From: Paenibacillus sp. ACRRX
GTDB lineage: Bacteria > Bacillota > Bacilli > Paenibacillales > Paenibacillaceae
NCBI RefSeq assembly: GCF_022346885.1
Contig: NZ_JAKRNK010000010.1
Coordinates: 120,071 to 184,070 of the forward strand
Reading direction: 5' to 3'
DNA length: 64,000 bases
Shown here: positions 39,232-47,966 of the stretch, piece by piece
Numbering within the stretch: the first letter of the stretch is position 1
How the letters are laid out: every line of letters begins with the position of its first letter
The notes under the pieces: model-generated
Database searches by the model: none
Seen by the model: the letters and a program-made list of their open reading frames with translations, nothing else
What the model was told of the DNA's origin: nothing
Made by a program: the position numbers and the translations under genes

Positions 39232-40151
39232 GATCCCACCGCCTTCATAAACAACTGCTCTAATGTGTTTACGCCTGCTTCAAAGCTAACGAGCGGAATT
39301 TGTTGTTCGTGAATCTGCCGCAACAAATAATCCCTTGCTTCATCATAACCCTGTACAGTTAATTCGGCTCGTGTGGAGCGGATCTCTGCTGCTTTAACAA
39401 AAGGGAGTTCCCCCAATTTGTGCAGCCAGGCAAGTGCAGCTGGCTGCTGCTCGACCTCAATCGAAAACAGAGGATCAGTTGATTGTTTGCGCAGTGTATC
39501 CCATTGACCCTGCATCAATATACTTCCTCGTTTCAAAATAATAAGCTCATCACACAAATCTTCAGCATCATGCAGCACGTGAGTGGAGAACAAAATAGTT
39601 GTACGACGTTTCAGCGATTGAAGCAGTGCCATAACCTCACGCCTGCCAATGGGATCGAGCGCAGATACTGGTTCATCAAGCACAAGCAGTTCTGGCTGCG
39701 CAATCATGGCTTGGGCAAGACCGAGCCTCTGCTTCATTCCGCCCGAATATCCACCGATGCTCCGCTGCCCCGCGTCCGCCAGTCCTACTATTTCTAGCCA
39801 CTCATCCGCAGCAATACGGGCTTGACGCTTGCTGCTGCCTGTTAATTGCGCCATCAATTGCAGCCATTCACTGCCATTCATCCAATAGTGAAAGCTTGGT
39901 GACTGCGGCATAAATCCAATCCAGCGTCTTAGATCTCCTTGATGTTTCTTACCCGTCTTATCAATCATAGTAACCGATCCTGAGCTTGGTTTGGTTACGC
40001 CTGTCAGCATATGAAGCGTTGTTGTCTTCCCTGCTCCATTCGGACCGAGAAGAGCTGTACAACTGCCGCTCGGTATCTTAAAATTAACGGCGTCGACTGC
40101 TTTATGACTGCCGTATTCTTTGCTTAATTCGGATATGACGAACTCGCTCAT
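39228..40151 (-). CDS. yxlF: ABC transporter ATP-binding protein (YxlF-like)
   Basis: ABC ATPase of 307 aa. Walker A is LLGPNGAGKTT, the signature is IGGYSGGMKQRLGLAQAM, and Walker B is LLVLDEPVSALDP; the C-terminal extension of about 80 residues is common in this exporter class. ATG at 40151 overlaps the end of the preceding small gene by 4 nt, which rules out the longer in-frame start at 40226. It pairs with the permease next to it. Confidence 0.9.
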   Translation of the reverse strand: MSEFVISELSKEYGSHKAVDAVNFKIPSGSCTALLGPNGAGKTTTLHMLTGVTKPSSGSVTMIDKTGKKHQGDLRRWIGFMPQSPSFHYWMNGSEWLQLMAQLTGSSKRQARIAADEWLEIVGLADAGQRSIGGYSGGMKQRLGLAQAMIAQPELLVLDEPVSALDPIGRREVMALLQSLKRRTTILFSTHVLHDAEDLCDELIILKRGSILMQGQWDTLRKQSTDPLFSIEVEQQPAALAWLHKLGELPFVKAAEIRSTRAELTVQGYDEARDYLLRQIHEQQIPLVSFEAGVNTLEQLFMKAVGS

Positions 40152-40354
40152 CTTCGCTCCTTTCTGCCTATTAAGAAATAAGCAATGCATCCAGGCATGT
40201 TTAACAATATAATAATGGCCAACCAAAGTCCTTTAGGTCCGTTAGTCGACTCTGTCTTATCTAGCGATACTAAAGCCACAACCATTAATATAAGTTGTAT
40301 GACAAGCAGCGGCATAATGATATTCCACGGTATATCGGACCATGACATATTCAT
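40148..40354 (-). CDS. yxlE: Small membrane protein with PLDc_N domain (YxlE-like)
   Basis: Two-helix membrane protein of 68 aa. The second helix and tail (LNMPGCIAYFLIGRKERR) match the phospholipase D nuclease N-terminal (PLDc_N) module, which occurs alone in YxlE. In B. subtilis YxlE works with YxlD as a negative regulator of SigY. Its stop overlaps the ATPase start by 4 nt. Confidence 0.8.
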   Translation of the reverse strand: MNMSWSDIPWNIIMPLLVIQLILMVVALVSLDKTESTNGPKGLWLAIIILLNMPGCIAYFLIGRKERR

Positions 40355-40407
40355 AACGATGTCCCCCTCTTATTCAGCAGTGAAATACTTCCCTTCATTC
40401 CACTCAC

Positions 40408-40614
40408 CTATTTAGCTGCTTTTCTCCATGGTCTAACGACGAAGAGAATGTATAAGATAGTGGGCAAAGGGATACTGATAAATCCCCACAGCGCCCATAA
40501 CCACGGATAATAGCCATGCTTGCGTGCATGCAGAAACAAACAGGTGCCTTGTGTGATCAACATAGGGACGAGCACACACAATACCCACAACGGAATATCA
40601 CTCCCATTATTCAT
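40408..40614 (-). CDS. yxlD: Small membrane protein (YxlD-like)
   Basis: Two-helix membrane protein of 68 aa (LWVLCVLVPMLITQGTCLFL; LWALWGFISIPLPTILYILF). Position, size and the pattern of a helix, a short basic loop (HARKHGYYPW) and a proline-containing helix match YxlD, part of the SigY-inhibiting set. It overlaps the preceding gene by 8 nt. The assignment rests mainly on gene order. Confidence 0.72.
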   Translation of the reverse strand: MNNGSDIPLWVLCVLVPMLITQGTCLFLHARKHGYYPWLWALWGFISIPLPTILYILFVVRPWRKAAK

Positions 40615-40954
40615 GAGACGTCCCTCTTCTCCGTCGCTTGATTTTATATTCTCGTGTGAGCAATCCGCCCAGGACGCCGATCAATAACACGAACTGCAGC
40701 AAGACATATACGGATATATCGGTCACTGCCAAAGCCAATCCACCTAGCAACACGACAACAGCAACCAACCACAACACACTTAATTCACGCCAAAGTGCTT
40801 GCTTTTGCCTTTGTTTATGTTCCGTAAGCATAGCAATCAGATACTTCTGATCGGGGATCGGCTCCTCTTCACTGAGGACATCAACTTTGGCAAGCTCTCC
40901 CTTGAGCAGAGCTGTCCATTCCTCTTCTGTCTCTGGCAACTTTTTAGGATCCAT
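40607..40954 (-). CDS. yxlC: YxlC-like membrane protein, probable SigY regulator
   Basis: Protein of 115 aa: an N-terminal acidic cytoplasmic part of about 50 residues (MDPKKLPETEEEWTALL...), two TM helices (about 62-95) and a basic tail. It starts 3 nt after the sigY stop codon. In B. subtilis the gene after sigY encodes YxlC, the main negative regulator of SigY, so this is the likely anti-sigma factor. Sequence similarity alone would be weak. Confidence 0.72.
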   Translation of the reverse strand: MDPKKLPETEEEWTALLKGELAKVDVLSEEEPIPDQKYLIAMLTEHKQRQKQALWRELSVLWLVAVVVLLGGLALAVTDISVYVLLQFVLLIGVLGGLLTREYKIKRRRRGTSHE

Positions 40955-40957
40955 GTC

Positions 40958-41476
40958 TTATTTCAGCTCCTTTCGAATGTGCTCAATACCATAAAAGACA
41001 CGGGATTTGGCAGTTCCTTCGCTCAAGCCAAGCATCTCTGCTATTTCCGGATAGGTATAGCCATAATAATGCTTTAATAAGATCGCAGCCCGCTGCTCCG
41101 GTGGAAGTTTTCCTAAGGAATCTAGCAGATCTGTCCACTCTTCATTATGGGCCTCCATCTGAAAACGCATTGAGCGTATGGCCTGCTCCTGCCAACGCTT
41201 CTCGACTTTTTGTCTTCTTATCAGATCAACATAGATTCGAGTAGCTATTGTAATCAACCAGGACGAGAATTTGGAGGAACCGTTGTACAAATGCAGCTTC
41301 TCCATGCTCTTAAGCATCGTATCCTGCACGATATCATCTGTTAAAGCCGGATTCATCGTCAACTTCAACACATAGTTCCGAACAAAGGTGTAATTCTGTT
41401 GTAACAGGAGGGCGAGTGCAGCCGTGTCCCCTGCTCGAGCAAGGTCAATAGTATGCTGTTCGGTAATCGCTCTCAC
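40958..41476 (-). CDS. sigY: ECF RNA polymerase sigma factor SigY-like
   Basis: ECF sigma factor of about 172 aa. Region 2 has DIVQDTMLKSMEKL and WLITIATRIYVDLIRR; region 4 has KLPPEQRAAILLKHYYGYTYPEIAEMLGLS-type sequence with the helix-turn-helix. The yxlCDEFG-like genes downstream point to SigY. The frame is open to 41554, but an ECF promoter lies inside that extension, so the true start must be later. GTG at 41476 is the first usable codon, yet AAAGG is only 2 nt before it; ATT at 41467 is better spaced (10 nt). The start is therefore uncertain. Confidence 0.85.
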   Translation of the reverse strand: MRAITEQHTIDLARAGDTAALALLLQQNYTFVRNYVLKLTMNPALTDDIVQDTMLKSMEKLHLYNGSSKFSSWLITIATRIYVDLIRRQKVEKRWQEQAIRSMRFQMEAHNEEWTDLLDSLGKLPPEQRAAILLKHYYGYTYPEIAEMLGLSEGTAKSRVFYGIEHIRKELK

Positions 41477-41517
41477 ACCCTTTGTATTTAAGTTGTATCG
41501 ACTGCAGTCCCAAGTAG

Positions 41518-41543
41518 TACGATGAAGACTGTCCATTCGTTCA
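41518..41543 (-). promoter_or_regulatory. ECF-type autoregulated promoter of the sigY operon
   Basis: TGAACG (41543-41538) and CGTA (41521-41518) separated by exactly 16 nt on the minus strand, the typical ECF GAAC/CGT arrangement. It lies just upstream of the likely sigY start, so SigY probably drives its own operon. It also explains why the open frame upstream of 41476 is not coding. Confidence 0.65.
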
Positions 41544-41744
41544 AAGCAATGCAAAAAATATATTTTATAATGTTTAGGAAATCATTTGTGAGCTAATATC
41601 AGATAAAACCATCTATTAAATTGGAATGATGTTATGTAGAGAGGAAATTGCTTGAAGTAAGATTTGCGGAAGCTATCTAATAAGTATGTATATCTGAATG
41701 TTATCCCAGTCAATCATCAATCGGAAGTATAATAAAAAAACAAA

Positions 41745-41769
41745 AACCGTCGGCACATAACCGACGGTT
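41745..41769 (-). terminator. Terminator after the Gly-Arg-Leu-Pro tRNA operon
   Basis: AACCGTCGG/CCGACGGTT hairpin with a 7-nt loop, followed by TTTGTTTTTTT on the minus strand, 12 nt after tRNA-Pro. Nothing else is recognisable between here and the sigY promoter. Confidence 0.92.
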
Positions 41770-41780
41770 CTTCATATTAA

Positions 41781-41857
41781 TGGTCGGGACGACACGATTT
41801 GAACATGCGACCCCTTGGTCCCAAACCAAGTGCTCTACCAAGCTGAGCTACGTCCCG
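41781..41857 (-). tRNA. tRNA-Pro (TGG)
   Basis: 77-nt tRNA with encoded CCA. Acceptor arm CGGGACG pairs with CGTCCCG; the anticodon loop TTTGGGA gives anticodon TGG. It is the last of four tRNAs in the cluster. Confidence 0.97.
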
Positions 41858-41867
41858 AACTACATTA

Positions 41868-41949
41868 TGGTGCCGGTGAGAGGACTCGAACCTCCACGGT
41901 TTCCCTCACGATTTTGAGTCGCGCGCGTCTGCCATTCCGCCACACCGGC
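41868..41949 (-). tRNA. tRNA-Leu (CAA)
   Basis: 82-nt class II tRNA with an extra arm and encoded CCA. Acceptor GCCGGTG pairs with CACCGGC; the loop CTCAAAA gives anticodon CAA (reads TTG). Confidence 0.96.
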
Positions 41950-41966
41950 ATATCAAGTTGTAAAGA

Positions 41967-42043
41967 TGGCGCGCCCTGAGAGATTCGAACTCCCGACCTT
42001 TTGATTCGTAGTCAAACACTCTATCCAGCTGAGCTAAGGGCGC
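41967..42043 (-). tRNA. tRNA-Arg (ACG)
   Basis: 77-nt tRNA with encoded CCA. Acceptor GCGCCCT; the loop CTACGAA gives anticodon ACG (inosine-modified, reads CGN). Confidence 0.97.
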
Positions 42044-42049
42044 ATATAA

Positions 42050-42124
42050 TGGAGCGGACAACGGGATTCGAACCCGCGACCCTCGCCTTGGCAAGGCGAT
42101 ACTCTACCACTGAGCTATGTCCGC
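42050..42124 (-). tRNA. tRNA-Gly (GCC)
   Basis: 75-nt tRNA with encoded CCA. Acceptor GCGGACA; the loop TTGCCAA gives anticodon GCC. It is the first tRNA of this cluster, about 75 nt after a probable promoter. Confidence 0.97.
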
Positions 42125-42199
42125 ATATCTTTAATTTTCTCGTTCATACGGCAATATACTCTTTCTTTCACCGTGTCCCGTTTCGCGAGGACATGATCT

Positions 42200-42228
42200 A
42201 ATATATCAGACTAAATATTAAAATGCAA
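42200..42228 (-). promoter_or_regulatory. Probable promoter of the Gly-Arg-Leu-Pro tRNA operon
   Basis: TTGCAT (42228-42223) and TATATT (42205-42200) with a 17-nt spacer on the minus strand. Upstream is a T-rich run (42231-42251, AT-rich as UP elements are). It would let this tRNA group be transcribed independently of the cluster at 63.7 kb. Confidence 0.55.
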
Positions 42229-42409
42229 ACTTTTTTTCTGATTTTTTTAGTGGTATTTTTTTCTTTCCCTCAATGAATCGTCGTGATAAATGGCATAAGC
42301 CGTTACCTATTTCGCTTCGTCATCATATCTTTTAATAATTGACTTTGTAATGTGAAATGCCTTTCCCCTTATAATCACGAATTTGGCCATGTAAAAGGAG
42401 GTGTGCCTT

Positions 42410-43522
42410 GTGAGCGAATCGTTATACATCCACAATGTCGGTACCCTTTATGAACCTACTGGCTACGCAAAGGCTAACCGACAACTTGTACTTGAGCTGG
42501 CGAAGAAAGGGGTACACGTTCGTTTTACGCCAATTCACGCTGAGCAAGTAAGAGTACCGCTTGATCCCAATGTAGAAGCCATATTGGGAACCTTGACACA
42601 CACACCGCTGCCACCAAGACATCCCATGCTGTTCCACTATCCAGCTTACCATTTTGTGAAGTCGAGTGTGCAATATACAATTGGGATGACCATGTTTGAG
42701 TGCAATCGACTTCCCTTCAACTGGGCAAGAAGATGCAACATGATGGATGAAATATGGGTGCCTTCCACCTTTAATAGAACTTCCTTCGCCCAGAGCGGCA
42801 TCCCGCTGCACAAAATTCACACCATGCCCTATGGTGTCGATTCCGTCCTGTTCCAGCCGCGAACAAGCACGATTCCGATCCCAGGGAGAAGACAATATGC
42901 GTTCCTTGCTGTCTGCTCTTTTGATGAGCGCAAAGGCATCGAGACGTTAGTATCTGCCTTTTTCGAAGAGTTCGATGAATCAGAAGATGTATGCCTAATT
43001 TTGAAAACGAGAGCCTCCAGCGAGCAGGAAATCTTACAACAACAGCATTATATTGACCGGATATCCGTGCAAGTAAGCGATAAACCACGTCCTTCTGTCA
43101 TTTTATTATCAACGACTGGAAGTTGGTCCGAAGAGCAATTGGCTGCGTTATACAATACTGCTGATTGTTATGTCCTGCCAACAAGAGGAGAAGGCTGGAG
43201 CTTAACCGTGATGGAAGCCATGGCATCAGGCTTGCCCGTCATCACGACTAATTGGTCTGCTCATTTGGATTTTATGAACGATAGCAACGGCTATCTGATC
43301 CAAGTACAAGGATTTGTGGCATCTAATCCTGCTTATCCTCGGCTGTATTGGGCTATACCTGACAGGAACCATCTGCGTCTGCTCATGCGGCATGTATACA
43401 CTCATCCGGAAGAAGCCGCTGCAAAGGCTGAGCTAGGAAGACGCATCTTAACTGAACAGTATACTTGGGAGCAGAGTGCGACTCAGATGATTAGCAGGCT
43501 TCAGCAACTGCACAACCTCTAA
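42410..43522 (+). CDS. Glycosyltransferase, GT4 family
   Basis: Cytoplasmic GT-B glycosyltransferase of 370 aa. The N-terminal acceptor domain begins ESLYIHNVGTLYEPTGYAKA, and the C-terminal nucleotide-sugar domain has VLPTRGEGWSLTVMEAMASG with the E-x7-E pattern of GT4. The same organisation recurs in the 45527-46639 protein and in the C-terminal half of the 47967-50339 protein, so these are likely paralogues. Start GTG at 42410 has AAAGGAGG 8 nt upstream. It is the first gene of a three-gene unit. Donor and acceptor are unknown. Confidence 0.9.
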   Translation: MSESLYIHNVGTLYEPTGYAKANRQLVLELAKKGVHVRFTPIHAEQVRVPLDPNVEAILGTLTHTPLPPRHPMLFHYPAYHFVKSSVQYTIGMTMFECNRLPFNWARRCNMMDEIWVPSTFNRTSFAQSGIPLHKIHTMPYGVDSVLFQPRTSTIPIPGRRQYAFLAVCSFDERKGIETLVSAFFEEFDESEDVCLILKTRASSEQEILQQQHYIDRISVQVSDKPRPSVILLSTTGSWSEEQLAALYNTADCYVLPTRGEGWSLTVMEAMASGLPVITTNWSAHLDFMNDSNGYLIQVQGFVASNPAYPRLYWAIPDRNHLRLLMRHVYTHPEEAAAKAELGRRILTEQYTWEQSATQMISRLQQLHNL

Positions 43523-43541
43523 GACTGGAGGGAGAAATAGA

Positions 43542-44297
43542 GTGATCAGCTTAATTATACCTACTATTCATCAGGTCGATTTGGTTCAGCAATGCGTCAA
43601 TAGTTTCCGTGCAACCATCAACGATTTGCCTAACGAAATTATCGTTGTTGATGATGGGAGTCCTCCCCCCGTTCAACAAGCTTTGTCCGCGTGGGCAGCA
43701 TCAGAGCAACTTAGGCTCATCACACGAACAAGCAACGGCGGGTTCAGCAAAACGGTGAATGAAGGCATTGCGGCTTCACTCGGCCATTATGTAGTACTCG
43801 CGAACAATGACATTATCTTTGAGCAGATGGGCTGGCTGAGCCAAATGCTGCATACGATGAATTCTTCTCCCGATATCGGCATTGTCGGTGCCCGTTTGCT
43901 TTATCCGAATCAAACCATTCAGCATGCAGGGGTGTTTCCTTCTACTAGAGGTTACTTTGATCACCGTTATCGGCATCAACCTGCCGATTATCCACCTGCA
44001 TTAGCTATCGAAGACGTCAATGCGGTTACAGGCGCCTTAATGCTTATACGTAGAGATGTGATCCACACGATTGGCCTGCTATCTGATTTATATTTTATCG
44101 CCTATGAGGATGTAGACTACTGCTACAGAGCTAGGAAACAAGGTTGGCGAGTCGTGTATTGTGGAACAGCCTCGGCTGTACATCTGGAAGGCTATACGCG
44201 CGGTACAACTAGAGCTAACAAAAACCGTTATTGGCGCCATAAGGAACTGGAAGCCAGAAGGCTGTTTTGGGCAACTTGGAAGGGAGAGCGTCTATAA
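43542..44297 (+). CDS. Glycosyltransferase, GT2 family
   Basis: GT-A glycosyltransferase of 251 aa. The N-terminal Rossmann part (IIPTIHQVDLVQQCV; IIVVDDGSPPP), the metal region VVLANNDIIFE (in place of DxD), and the acceptor-side FIAYEDVDYCYRARKQGW are like those of rhamnosyltransferase-type GT2 proteins. No TM segment is visible. Start is GTG after GGAGGGAG. It is 19 nt after the GT4 gene and 3 nt before the next one, so all three act together. Confidence 0.9.
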   Translation: MISLIIPTIHQVDLVQQCVNSFRATINDLPNEIIVVDDGSPPPVQQALSAWAASEQLRLITRTSNGGFSKTVNEGIAASLGHYVVLANNDIIFEQMGWLSQMLHTMNSSPDIGIVGARLLYPNQTIQHAGVFPSTRGYFDHRYRHQPADYPPALAIEDVNAVTGALMLIRRDVIHTIGLLSDLYFIAYEDVDYCYRARKQGWRVVYCGTASAVHLEGYTRGTTRANKNRYWRHKELEARRLFWATWKGERL

Positions 44298-44300
44298 GAC

Positions 44301-45335
44301 ATGTCAACTTTAGAAGTTGTATACGTATTGGAGAAGGTTGGATTATCCGGCGGCATTAAAAATGTGATCGAACAGGTCAATCGACTGCATCAATCCGGTG
44401 TTAAGGTGCACTTATTTGCTCTCGACGGGCAGCCTACATGGTTTCCACTTCACATCAAAATTAGAAGCTTCGCGAGCTATACGCTCATGTTTAAAGAATT
44501 AAAATCCATGCATGCCATCAAGATTGCTACATGGTGGAAAACCCTCCCTGTCGTCTGGAACAGCTGCGATCCAAATCAAGGCGGTCAAGGGGTCCCTTTA
44601 TATTTGGTACAGGATATTGAAGAAAGCTATTATCCAAATCTGCCCGATATGCAGGAACGAGTCAGACAGACCTATCGCCTGCCTGTCCGCATGCTTACTA
44701 TTGCAGACTGGACCACCAATGAGCTGCTGCATCGTTTTCGACAACATGCCACCAACATTTCTATCGCGGTTGATCTCGATATGTTCAAGCCTAATCGCAC
44801 CCACGACTATGATCCATACCGCATACTGGCCTGCTCCCGCAAAAGCCAGCATTTAAAAGGGTTCGAGGTTACGGTTCGCGCCATACAAGGGGTATGCAAA
44901 TACGTACCACAAGCGTCGCTAGTTACTTTTGGCATCGAGCCACCACGGATAAAAGGCATCTCCAACCTACATTTTGCTCGTCCCACGGATGAGAGCGTCT
45001 CTAATCTGTATGCCAACTGTGGTGTGTTTGTACAGACATCCTATCACGAAGGCTTCGGTCTGCCGATTGTAGAAGCAATGGCATGCGGAGCCCCTGTAGT
45101 GACCACAAAAGCAGAGGGAAACGAGGAATTTTGCAAAAATGGCTGGAATTGCGTCTTGGTCGACAAAGGTGATGCTACAGGTGTAATGAACGGAATTATC
45201 CGTATCTTGCAGGATCCGGAATTCGGAGCGTACATTGCTGCTAACGCTGTGGAAACAGCCCAATTATACAACTGGCCCCGTGTGATGCACAATTTGACGA
45301 CCGTGTTCAACAGCCTTACGCCGCAGACGATCTGA
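44301..45335 (+). CDS. Glycosyltransferase, GT4 family
   Basis: GT-B glycosyltransferase of 344 aa. The N-terminal glycine loop GLSGGIKNVIEQVNRL and the C-terminal YHEGFGLPIVEAMACGAPVV (E-x7-E) are typical of GT4. This one resembles the type linked to rhamnose or mannose transfer in polysaccharide clusters more than its two island neighbours do. It starts 3 nt after the preceding GT2 gene. The 190 nt following it shows no clear terminator. Confidence 0.9.
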   Translation: MSTLEVVYVLEKVGLSGGIKNVIEQVNRLHQSGVKVHLFALDGQPTWFPLHIKIRSFASYTLMFKELKSMHAIKIATWWKTLPVVWNSCDPNQGGQGVPLYLVQDIEESYYPNLPDMQERVRQTYRLPVRMLTIADWTTNELLHRFRQHATNISIAVDLDMFKPNRTHDYDPYRILACSRKSQHLKGFEVTVRAIQGVCKYVPQASLVTFGIEPPRIKGISNLHFARPTDESVSNLYANCGVFVQTSYHEGFGLPIVEAMACGAPVVTTKAEGNEEFCKNGWNCVLVDKGDATGVMNGIIRILQDPEFGAYIAANAVETAQLYNWPRVMHNLTTVFNSLTPQTI

Positions 45336-45526
45336 TAGTAGGACTGAAAAACATACAGGCGACTCACGACTAGCAAGGGGCGGGTTTTGTATTTCGTATA
45401 CTCTTACCTGACCTCTTGCTTATAGGCATGTCCAGTAAAGTACGTCTACATCCTCCTCTATTTCTTATACGTACGCCATCGAAGTCATTACACTCCCAAT
45501 TAAGGGTAAAGGAGGAATTACGAGTC

Positions 45527-46639
45527 ATGATTCAAATTATATGGCAAGGCAACATGTTTGATTCAACCGGCTATGCCAAAGCATCCAGGCAGTACGTGCT
45601 TGCCTTGCATGAAAGCGGCGTAAATGTGAAAGTTGAAGCATTTTCATCCAACATGCCGGAAGTCGTCCTGCCCCCAGAACAACAGCAGATCTTGAAGCAT
45701 TTAGCTGCCAAACGTAAAGCTCCCGGCAAAAAAATATATTTATACCACTACATTCCGGATATGTGGAAACGCAAACTTCAAGCAACGATCGGCTTTACGT
45801 ATTGGGAAACGTCCAGGCTTCCAGATGAATGGGTATCCACATCCAATCAGATGAATGCCCTCTTTCTACCAAGCTCCAATAACATGGAAGTATTCCGTAC
45901 GTCCGGCGTACGTGTTCCTATGTTCCACATTCGGCCATGCCTTCATTACCCGCTTCATTCATTCCGCGCTGAAGATGTGCCCTCCTACTTGCAACAACTG
46001 CCACCCTTCCGTTTTCTTGCCGTTTGCTCTTGGATTGAACGCAAAGGATATGACCTGCTGCTCAAAGCATTTATGCAAGAATTTAGTGCCGCTGAGCCTG
46101 TCTCTTTAGTGATCAAAACAGCCGGTAATCACGATATATACAATGTGCTTCAGAACATGAAGCACACAGAGCGCTTGTCCCATGAGCCTGCTCCCATCTA
46201 TGTAGACCTGCATACCCGCAGTGAAATGGAGATGGATGCCTTATACCGCAACTGTCACGTATTTGTACACCCCAGCCGCGGAGAAGGTGTAGGATATCCC
46301 ATGCTTGAAGCAGCAGTCAGAGGTTTGCCGATTATTACTACGGGCTGGGGCGGCCACATGGATTTCCTGAACGAACACAACAGCTATCTAATTCCGTTTC
46401 AGTTGGTACCAGTTAAGCCTCAACCTTACTATTACGGTTATAAAAGCAATCAGTTATGGGCAGAAGCCTCAGTCGAGCAATTAAGAGTATTAATGCGGCA
46501 AGTCTTGAACGATTACCAATCCGCTTCTCTTAAAGGCCTAGCCGCGCAACAAGCAGCCACCACCCACTTTACGCCCAAGGCTGCTGCCCAAGATATGATT
46601 CATGCGCTTCAAACACTGTCCGGATATAAACTGAACTAG
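45527..46639 (+). CDS. Glycosyltransferase, GT4 family
   Basis: GT-B glycosyltransferase of 370 aa, probably a paralogue of the 42410 gene: MFDSTGYAKASRQYVLALH parallels LYEPTGYAKANRQLVLELA, and both are 370 aa. The donor-site part is HPSRGEGVGYPMLEAAVRGL. ATG at 45527 is chosen for AAAGGAGG 11 nt upstream; the longer open frame to 45416 has no ribosome binding site. It is separated by 191 nt from the previous gene and converges with the DUF1796 gene. Substrate unknown. Confidence 0.9.
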   Translation: MIQIIWQGNMFDSTGYAKASRQYVLALHESGVNVKVEAFSSNMPEVVLPPEQQQILKHLAAKRKAPGKKIYLYHYIPDMWKRKLQATIGFTYWETSRLPDEWVSTSNQMNALFLPSSNNMEVFRTSGVRVPMFHIRPCLHYPLHSFRAEDVPSYLQQLPPFRFLAVCSWIERKGYDLLLKAFMQEFSAAEPVSLVIKTAGNHDIYNVLQNMKHTERLSHEPAPIYVDLHTRSEMEMDALYRNCHVFVHPSRGEGVGYPMLEAAVRGLPIITTGWGGHMDFLNEHNSYLIPFQLVPVKPQPYYYGYKSNQLWAEASVEQLRVLMRQVLNDYQSASLKGLAAQQAATTHFTPKAAAQDMIHALQTLSGYKLN

Positions 46640-46645
46640 ACGGTC

Positions 46646-47281
46646 TCACTCTGCTGGTGGATGATAAGTGATCCCAGCAAATACGGCATTCCACAGCAGG
46701 TCGCTGTGTTCATCCCACTCGGCTGGAAGCTCAAGTCCACATGTATTGGCGAGCGGCCAGCCACAATCAAACACTTCTTTTCTGCTGACTGGATTCACCA
46801 CCAGTAATCGAAACTGATTGGCTACACGTGCAGCCAGTGCCGCCTCCAGTTGAACAGCTTCTTCAAAGCTGGCATTCAAGCGAAAAAACAAAATCATTCT
46901 ACTTTGCTCGGTTTTCTGCAAAAACCGGGCTACTCTGCGTTGTAATGTTGCATGAAACTCGGGATATTTGTGCGTGATTCCTTCCAACTGTTCGCTAACT
47001 AGAAAGTCATGTACCGATTGCACTTCATAAAAGCAGTCTTTTACCGAATAGTTATAGTTGTTAAACTCGGTGCCGTCTACAACCATATTGTCAGGGTGCA
47101 TAAAGTTGGCAAACCCGCTTCGCAGCAGCTTGGTTAATCCCGGAATCGAATTGGAATACATCCAATCGATAACCCCACTATATGGCCGTAAGCCATAACG
47201 TTCGAGCCGCTGTGCCGGATAACAGTTCGATCCCAAGCTGTAAACCGCATCATATTGTCCCTTAAGCTGAGCCAGATCCAT
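46646..47281 (-). CDS. DUF1796 putative papain-like cysteine peptidase
   Basis: Protein of 211 aa of the DUF1796 family. YSLGSNCYPAQRLERYGL and SGVIDWMYSN form the family signature, with the conserved cysteine placed as a possible nucleophile. The family is predicted to be papain-like, but no member's activity is certain to me. It overlaps the upstream GT2 gene by 20 nt, so it is translationally coupled to sugar transfer. Such proteins often lie in glycosylation clusters of Bacillales. Confidence 0.82.
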   Translation of the reverse strand: MDLAQLKGQYDAVYSLGSNCYPAQRLERYGLRPYSGVIDWMYSNSIPGLTKLLRSGFANFMHPDNMVVDGTEFNNYNYSVKDCFYEVQSVHDFLVSEQLEGITHKYPEFHATLQRRVARFLQKTEQSRMILFFRLNASFEEAVQLEAALAARVANQFRLLVVNPVSRKEVFDCGWPLANTCGLELPAEWDEHSDLLWNAVFAGITYHPPAE

Positions 47282-47951
47282 GGTTCGCCCCCCCTCTCAA
47301 TAAGTGCTGGTTAAATGGCGTAAGATACGTCTCCTGTGCCATTTTACCGCCCCACTTCAATTCGTAATATCGTTCATATAGCGGCCACGTTGTATCCACG
47401 ATAAAGTTAACTTTTGAATCGGACTTGCGGGTCGAGCTGCCGTGATGCTCTACGGGCAGTCCAGTAAATACTTCCTCATATCCTGCCAACCGAAGTCGCC
47501 GGTGGTAATCAATGTCTGCAAAATAACTGCTGAACACTGTATCCCAGCTTCCTACGGCACGCACTGCTTTCATATTATAGGCAGCTAATGCATCGAAATT
47601 AGTTAAGGCAAGCCCCCACTTCTTTCCGCTTGCTTCCAGCTCATCGAGTGCTTGCAAAAATGCTTCAGGGGTACCTGGATAAGCTTCTGCGTCATTGTGC
47701 ATATAGAAGACCGCATCCGCCCCTTTTTCCGCAGCCAATCGCTGAAACCAATTCATCGATTGCGTAAATGTAAGCGGAACAGGCGGTGTATATACGGTTA
47801 CCAGGTCAGAGAGCCAAGAGTGGTGCTGTAGTGCCCGCTCAGGTGAATTATCCAGCACAACAGTGTTTCCCCAATATAAAGGAATGCTTTGTATGGCGCG
47901 CTGCAGTAGGTCTATACGGTTTACATACGGAATGCCCACTGTATACTGCAT
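47262..47951 (-). CDS. Glycosyltransferase-like protein, GT2 family
   Basis: Protein of 229 aa with the GT-A fold. IPYVNRIDLLQRAIQSIPLY and VVLDNSP correspond to the nucleotide-binding start; FYMHNDAEAYPGTPEAF stands where the metal-binding DxD of GT2 enzymes lies (HNDAE). FADIDYHRRLRLAGYE is the acceptor-side motif. It is short for the family and lacks an obvious membrane part. It is 15 nt after the large fusion gene. Confidence 0.82.
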   Translation of the reverse strand: MQYTVGIPYVNRIDLLQRAIQSIPLYWGNTVVLDNSPERALQHHSWLSDLVTVYTPPVPLTFTQSMNWFQRLAAEKGADAVFYMHNDAEAYPGTPEAFLQALDELEASGKKWGLALTNFDALAAYNMKAVRAVGSWDTVFSSYFADIDYHRRLRLAGYEEVFTGLPVEHHGSSTRKSDSKVNFIVDTTWPLYERYYELKWGGKMAQETYLTPFNQHLLRGGANHGSGSA

Positions 47952-47966
47952 ATTAAATAACCCCCT

